DNA of 8,156 bases from Bacteroidota bacterium. Lineage in GTDB: Bacteria > Bacteroidota > Ignavibacteria > Palsa-1295. This document shows, piece by piece, positions 5,199-8,156 of this stretch. The position numbers were made by a program, and so were the translations under genes. The notes under the pieces were generated by a model that was not told where the DNA came from, did not search any database, and saw only the letters and a program-made list of their open reading frames with translations. Numbering within the stretch: the stretch's first letter is position 1; every line of letters starts with the position of its first letter. Where the stretch lies: NCBI GenBank assembly GCA_025363505.1, contig JANYDV010000062.1, positions 1-8,156 of the forward strand, read 5' to 3'.

Positions 5199-6485
5199 TT
5201 ACGCCTCGCGACGTTTTTTGCTGCGCTTATTCTTTTTCCATTTGTTGTCGCCGTTCATATTCGGGGCGGCATTACGCGGCTTCGATGACGGACGAGCATT
5301 TTGGCGATGTGGCGGGCGGCGTCCGCCGGTGTCCTTCTTCGCATTATTATCAACAAGTGGAAACGGATGTTCTTCGATAGCAGGAATCTTACGACCGACT
5401 AACTTCTCAATTTCGCGTAAATATGATTTCTCACTGGCATCGCAAAAAGAGAACGCCGTGCCTTTGGTACCGGCGCGACCCGTTCTGCCGATACGGTGAA
5501 TATAGGTTTCTGCAACGTTCGGCACTTCGTAGTTGAACACATACTCCAACTCATCAACATCAATACCGCGAGCGGCAATATCGGTAGCGACGAGCACACG
5601 AGTTTTTTGTGCCTTGAAGCTATTGAGCGCACGCTGACGAGCATTCTGAGTTTTATTGCCGTGAATGGCTTCTGCGGAAATATTATGCTTCGCTAAAATT
5701 TTGACTACCACGTCGGCGCCGTGTTTGGTACGGGTAAAGACGAGTGCGTGACGAATGTTTTCGTCTTGCAGCATATGGACAAGCAAAGCAGCTTTATTGC
5801 CTTTGTCAACGAAGCAGATGTATTGCGTAATGGCTTCGGCAGTTGTTTCGACCGGCTTCACTTCCACTTTGGTAGGCTCGTGAAGGATGGTGTTGGCAAG
5901 CTTCACAATCTCGGCTGGTAGTGTTGCCGAAAAGAACAGCGACTGACGCTTTTTTGGGATGTCGTGCAAGATTTTTTTGACGTCCACTAAGAAGCCCATA
6001 TCAAGCATACGATCAGCTTCGTCGAGCACGAAGATCTCGACATCTTTGAGTGAGATGTAGCCTTGATTCATCAGATCGAGCAATCTACCGGGTGTGGCAA
6101 CAAGAATATCAACGCCGCGACGTAATGAGTTGGTCTGGCTGCCTTGATTGACGCCGCCGTAAATAACAGTACCATTCAAGCTTGAATGTCTGCCGTACGC
6201 CTTGAAACTATCACCAATCTGGACGGCGAGTTCGCGTGTGGGAGTGATAATGAGGCATCTGATCTTTTTTGTTTTTTCGTGTGCTTTTTTTGCACTGAGC
6301 AATTGAATAATCGGAATAGCAAATGCAGCGGTTTTGCCGGTGCCGGTTTGTGCCGAGCCAAGCAAATCGCCGCCTTCGAGTATAACAGGAATGGCTTGTG
6401 CCTGAATGGGTGTAGGGGTTGTGTACCCTTCTTCGTGTAACGATTTTAAAATCGGCTCAATAATATGTAATGATTTAAATGTCAT
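5199..6485 (-). CDS. rhlE: DEAD-box RNA helicase, RhlE-like
   Basis: A 428-residue ATP-dependent RNA helicase of the cytoplasm. RhlE-group proteins remodel structured RNA in ribosome assembly, RNA decay and cold adaptation. All core motifs are present in order: Q motif PTPIQAQ (24-30), Walker A AQTGTGKT (45-52), PTREL (82-86), GG (110-111), TPGR (131-134), DEAD (155-158), SAT (186-188), VFTRTK (249-254), ATDIAARGID (310-319) and HRIGRTGR (340-347). After about residue 385 comes a basic, low-complexity tail rich in Arg, Lys, Asn and Pro, as is usual for RhlE and likely used for RNA binding. There is no DbpA- or CsdA-type RNA-binding domain. The ATG starts the normal MTFKSLHI helicase N-terminus; no clear ribosome binding site is seen. 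It is divergent from the S8 protease gene and followed on its own strand by a hairpin, the SDR relic and the methyltransferase. The rhlE symbol rests on overall pattern only. Confidence 0.94.
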   Translation of the reverse strand: MTFKSLHIIEPILKSLHEEGYTTPTPIQAQAIPVILEGGDLLGSAQTGTGKTAAFAIPIIQLLSAKKAHEKTKKIRCLIITPTRELAVQIGDSFKAYGRHSSLNGTVIYGGVNQGSQTNSLRRGVDILVATPGRLLDLMNQGYISLKDVEIFVLDEADRMLDMGFLVDVKKILHDIPKKRQSLFFSATLPAEIVKLANTILHEPTKVEVKPVETTAEAITQYICFVDKGNKAALLVHMLQDENIRHALVFTRTKHGADVVVKILAKHNISAEAIHGNKTQNARQRALNSFKAQKTRVLVATDIAARGIDVDELEYVFNYEVPNVAETYIHRIGRTGRAGTKGTAFSFCDASEKSYLREIEKLVGRKIPAIEEHPFPLVDNNAKKDTGGRRPPHRQNARPSSKPRNAAPNMNGDNKWKKNKRSKKRREA

Positions 6486-6775
6486 GTAATTTGAAACGTA
6501 ATAAGAGAATAGATACCTTAACGTACGGTATTATTTAGTGATCGCTTTGGATCAGTGGTTGGCTGTCGAGGGCTTGCCAATAGTGCCAAATACGTGCTGG
6601 CACAGCCCAAATAGCTATTTTTCTATAACAAAATTTATTCGAAGGTGATTCGTCATGACTCCAAAAGAATCTATTACAACAACTCGATGATCGTTTTTTT
6701 GTAACCTTTTTAGGAGGAAAGTGTCTATTATAGATAGTATTCATCATTGTAGATCATTTCATCCCGCTGAACATT
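6486..6775. other. Intergenic region between divergent helicase and protease genes
   Basis: These 290 bases should contain both promoters, but I could not place one with confidence. Visible elements are a perfect 12-base palindrome AAATAGCTATTT (6609-6620), which could be an operator or chance, and a small hairpin GTGCCA (6583-6588) with TGGCAC (6598-6603). A strong Shine-Dalgarno-like AGGAGG (6712-6717) lies 58 bases before the protease ATG, too far to serve it. Open frames here show no family I recognise. Confidence 0.4.
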
Positions 6776-8156
6776 ATGAAAACTTCATTACTTTTGCTTA
6801 TTACTTTCTTTTTGATTAGTTCTTCAAAGGCGACGGCACAGCCCAATTTTGGATATTGGGGTGCTGATGAGCATGGCGACTCGCTCTATTATAAAGTATT
6901 CCCCCGGGATTCGGCATACGTCCCAAAAGAAATTATTATTAAGTTCAGAGCCGGAGTGCTCAATAAAGAGTTATTATGCTTTGATTGTTATGAAGGTTGG
7001 TATGTGGCACATCAAAAGAACACTCAAGCAATGGCACCACCAACATTTATCACTGATTGCTGGAGTAATGCGATGGCACAATCATTTCCTGTAGATAGCG
7101 GTATTATTACTGATTATTCGCTTGCATCAACAATAAAGTACTTTGGTGGCAGAAGGCTTCGCCGAATGACGTTTGCTAATCCTTGTTATGATACACTTTC
7201 GGTCACACGCTATGGTGATACTATCCCGATGGATCATTATAATTATATGGTCTTAACGGTCAATCATGATACCAATGTCGTTCGAGTCATCACCGTGCTT
7301 CTGACCTACTTCCGCAATAAGGTTCAGTTTGCCGAGCCGAATAACTTGCTTCGAGGTACGAGAAGACCACACGAAAGTGTCTATGGGTTCGGTAATCAAA
7401 AAAGTATTACTTTATGTGGTGCTGATAGTGCTTGGAATCATCAAACAGGTAATCCTGCGATTAAAGTAGCAGTAATTGATAACGGTATTAACTGGCATAG
7501 AAAAGAACTTGGTGGGACCGATTCAACAGGATTTGGCCCCGGGTATAGAGTCGCAAACGGTTGGAATTACACTAATGATACTTTTGACTGTTCGGCACTA
7601 AACAATACTCTGACACTCAATTGCCAGCATGGAACATCTTGTGCATCAATTATTGGTGCAAGTACAAATCGTATCTTTAATGGTGTTGCTGAAATTGTTG
7701 GAGTTGCTGGTGGCTGGGGAAATGCGGGTGCTGATACAAGTGAGATGAAAGCTGGTGTTACATTGTATGGAATTCGTGTGACAAACCCGACTGCAAGCAA
7801 TGAACTTGATTATAGAACCGACTATATTTCCTCTGCAATCCTTCTGGCTAGTTCCTCAAGTACAACAGTTGTCAAGAATCCAATTGATACAACCCAATCA
7901 AGATATGGGTTTGGCGTCAATGTCATCAATAATAGTTATGCAAAATCGGGACAAGCTGGTGATTATGCCTCCCCTGAATTTTCTTCCTTGCGGAGGGCAG
8001 CAGAAGAAGCATATCAAAATGGCGTATCATTCGTTGCTGCCAAACAGAATTACCATAATGTCAATAGATTTGTTCCTGCCGATTACCTTCCACAAGGAAT
8101 GGTTATTGCAGTTGGTGCTGGTGACTACCAAAAAAATGTCGAAAGCTATTCAAATT
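6776..8156 (+). CDS. Exported subtilisin-like (S8) serine protease precursor, 3' end outside the window
   Basis: An open frame of 460 codons running off the right edge without a stop. Residues 1-21 are a signal peptide: MKTS, a hydrophobic Leu/Ile/Phe core, then a likely cut at ATA|Q. Residues about 45-200 resemble the prodomain found before Bacteroidota-type S8 proteases: YVPKEIIIKFRAGV (48-61) and later FAEPNNLLRG (185-194), the 'AEPN' end of the propeptide. The catalytic domain follows: VAVIDNG (231-237) with the catalytic Asp235, CQHGTSCAS (283-291) with His285, VINNS (383-387), and VAAKQN (420-425), where Asn425 aligns with the subtilisin oxyanion Asn155. VIAVGAGD (443-450) matches subtilisin's VIAVGAVD. 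The catalytic Ser (GTSxA motif) would lie beyond 8156, as would any C-terminal sorting domain. Residue 424 is Gln rather than the usual Gly. The mature region and prodomain hold eight Cys, possibly disulphide-bonded. The start is set by the signal peptide; no ribosome binding site is seen nearby. The gene looks slightly more AT-rich than its neighbours by eye. Confidence 0.88.
   Translation, partial: MKTSLLLLITFFLISSSKATAQPNFGYWGADEHGDSLYYKVFPRDSAYVPKEIIIKFRAGVLNKELLCFDCYEGWYVAHQKNTQAMAPPTFITDCWSNAMAQSFPVDSGIITDYSLASTIKYFGGRRLRRMTFANPCYDTLSVTRYGDTIPMDHYNYMVLTVNHDTNVVRVITVLLTYFRNKVQFAEPNNLLRGTRRPHESVYGFGNQKSITLCGADSAWNHQTGNPAIKVAVIDNGINWHRKELGGTDSTGFGPGYRVANGWNYTNDTFDCSALNNTLTLNCQHGTSCASIIGASTNRIFNGVAEIVGVAGGWGNAGADTSEMKAGVTLYGIRVTNPTASNELDYRTDYISSAILLASSSSTTVVKNPIDTTQSRYGFGVNVINNSYAKSGQAGDYASPEFSSLRRAAEEAYQNGVSFVAAKQNYHNVNRFVPADYLPQGMVIAVGAGDYQKNVESYSN

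Noticed and set aside
6535..6747. 70-codon frame on the - strand between the helicase and protease genes
   Set aside because: The translation shows no recognisable family, it has no ribosome binding site, and it would occupy the divergent promoter region.
6712..6819. AGGAGG followed by a GTG frame of 32 codons
   Set aside because: The spacing to GTG is only 3 bases, the frame overlaps the protease signal-peptide coding region in another frame, and the peptide resembles nothing known.

Overview
The window carries eight protein-coding genes, one of them cut by the right edge, one probable gene relic, and several dispersed palindromic repeats in the gaps between genes. Most genes lack a clear Shine-Dalgarno sequence. 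Transketolase is encoded as two separate subunit genes, and the last gene is an exported subtilisin-like protease. This combination suggests a bacterium of the Bacteroidota/Chlorobiota/Ignavibacteria-Kapabacteria (FCB) group, but that is inference from gene style and no marker gene settles it.

Layout, left to right. Positions 1-298 hold no recognisable gene, only small hairpins and a REP-like palindromic unit. A two-gene operon follows on the + strand: an HU/IHF-type nucleoid protein (365-667) and, 20 bases later, a single-pass membrane TPR protein (688-1488). A dispersed palindromic repeat separates it from a convergent fluoride channel gene of the crcB/fluC family (1608-1985, - strand). Divergent from that are the two transketolase halves on the + strand: the TPP-binding N-terminal subunit (2117-3067) and the C-terminal subunit (3273-4289). 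Between them lie 205 bases, of which 116 are a second kind of dispersed inverted repeat. A strong hairpin at 4308-4340 has T-runs on both strands and serves the convergent transketolase and methyltransferase genes.

On the - strand, read right to left, come a RhlE-like DEAD-box RNA helicase (5199-6485), a hairpin, the apparent C-terminal relic of a short-chain dehydrogenase (5045-5143), and a class I SAM-dependent methyltransferase (4436-5044). Divergent from the helicase, an S8 (subtilisin-like) protease precursor with a signal peptide starts at 6776 and runs off the window. Its catalytic Asp, His and oxyanion Asn are visible, but its catalytic Ser would lie outside.

Functionally this is mainly a housekeeping stretch: nucleoid structure, the non-oxidative pentose phosphate pathway, fluoride export, RNA remodelling and a secreted protease. 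I found no convincing new multi-gene system. The most useful leads are the dehydrogenase relic joined in frame to the methyltransferase start, the repeat between the transketolase halves together with the long N-terminal extension of the first half, and the unusual oxyanion-site sequence of the protease.
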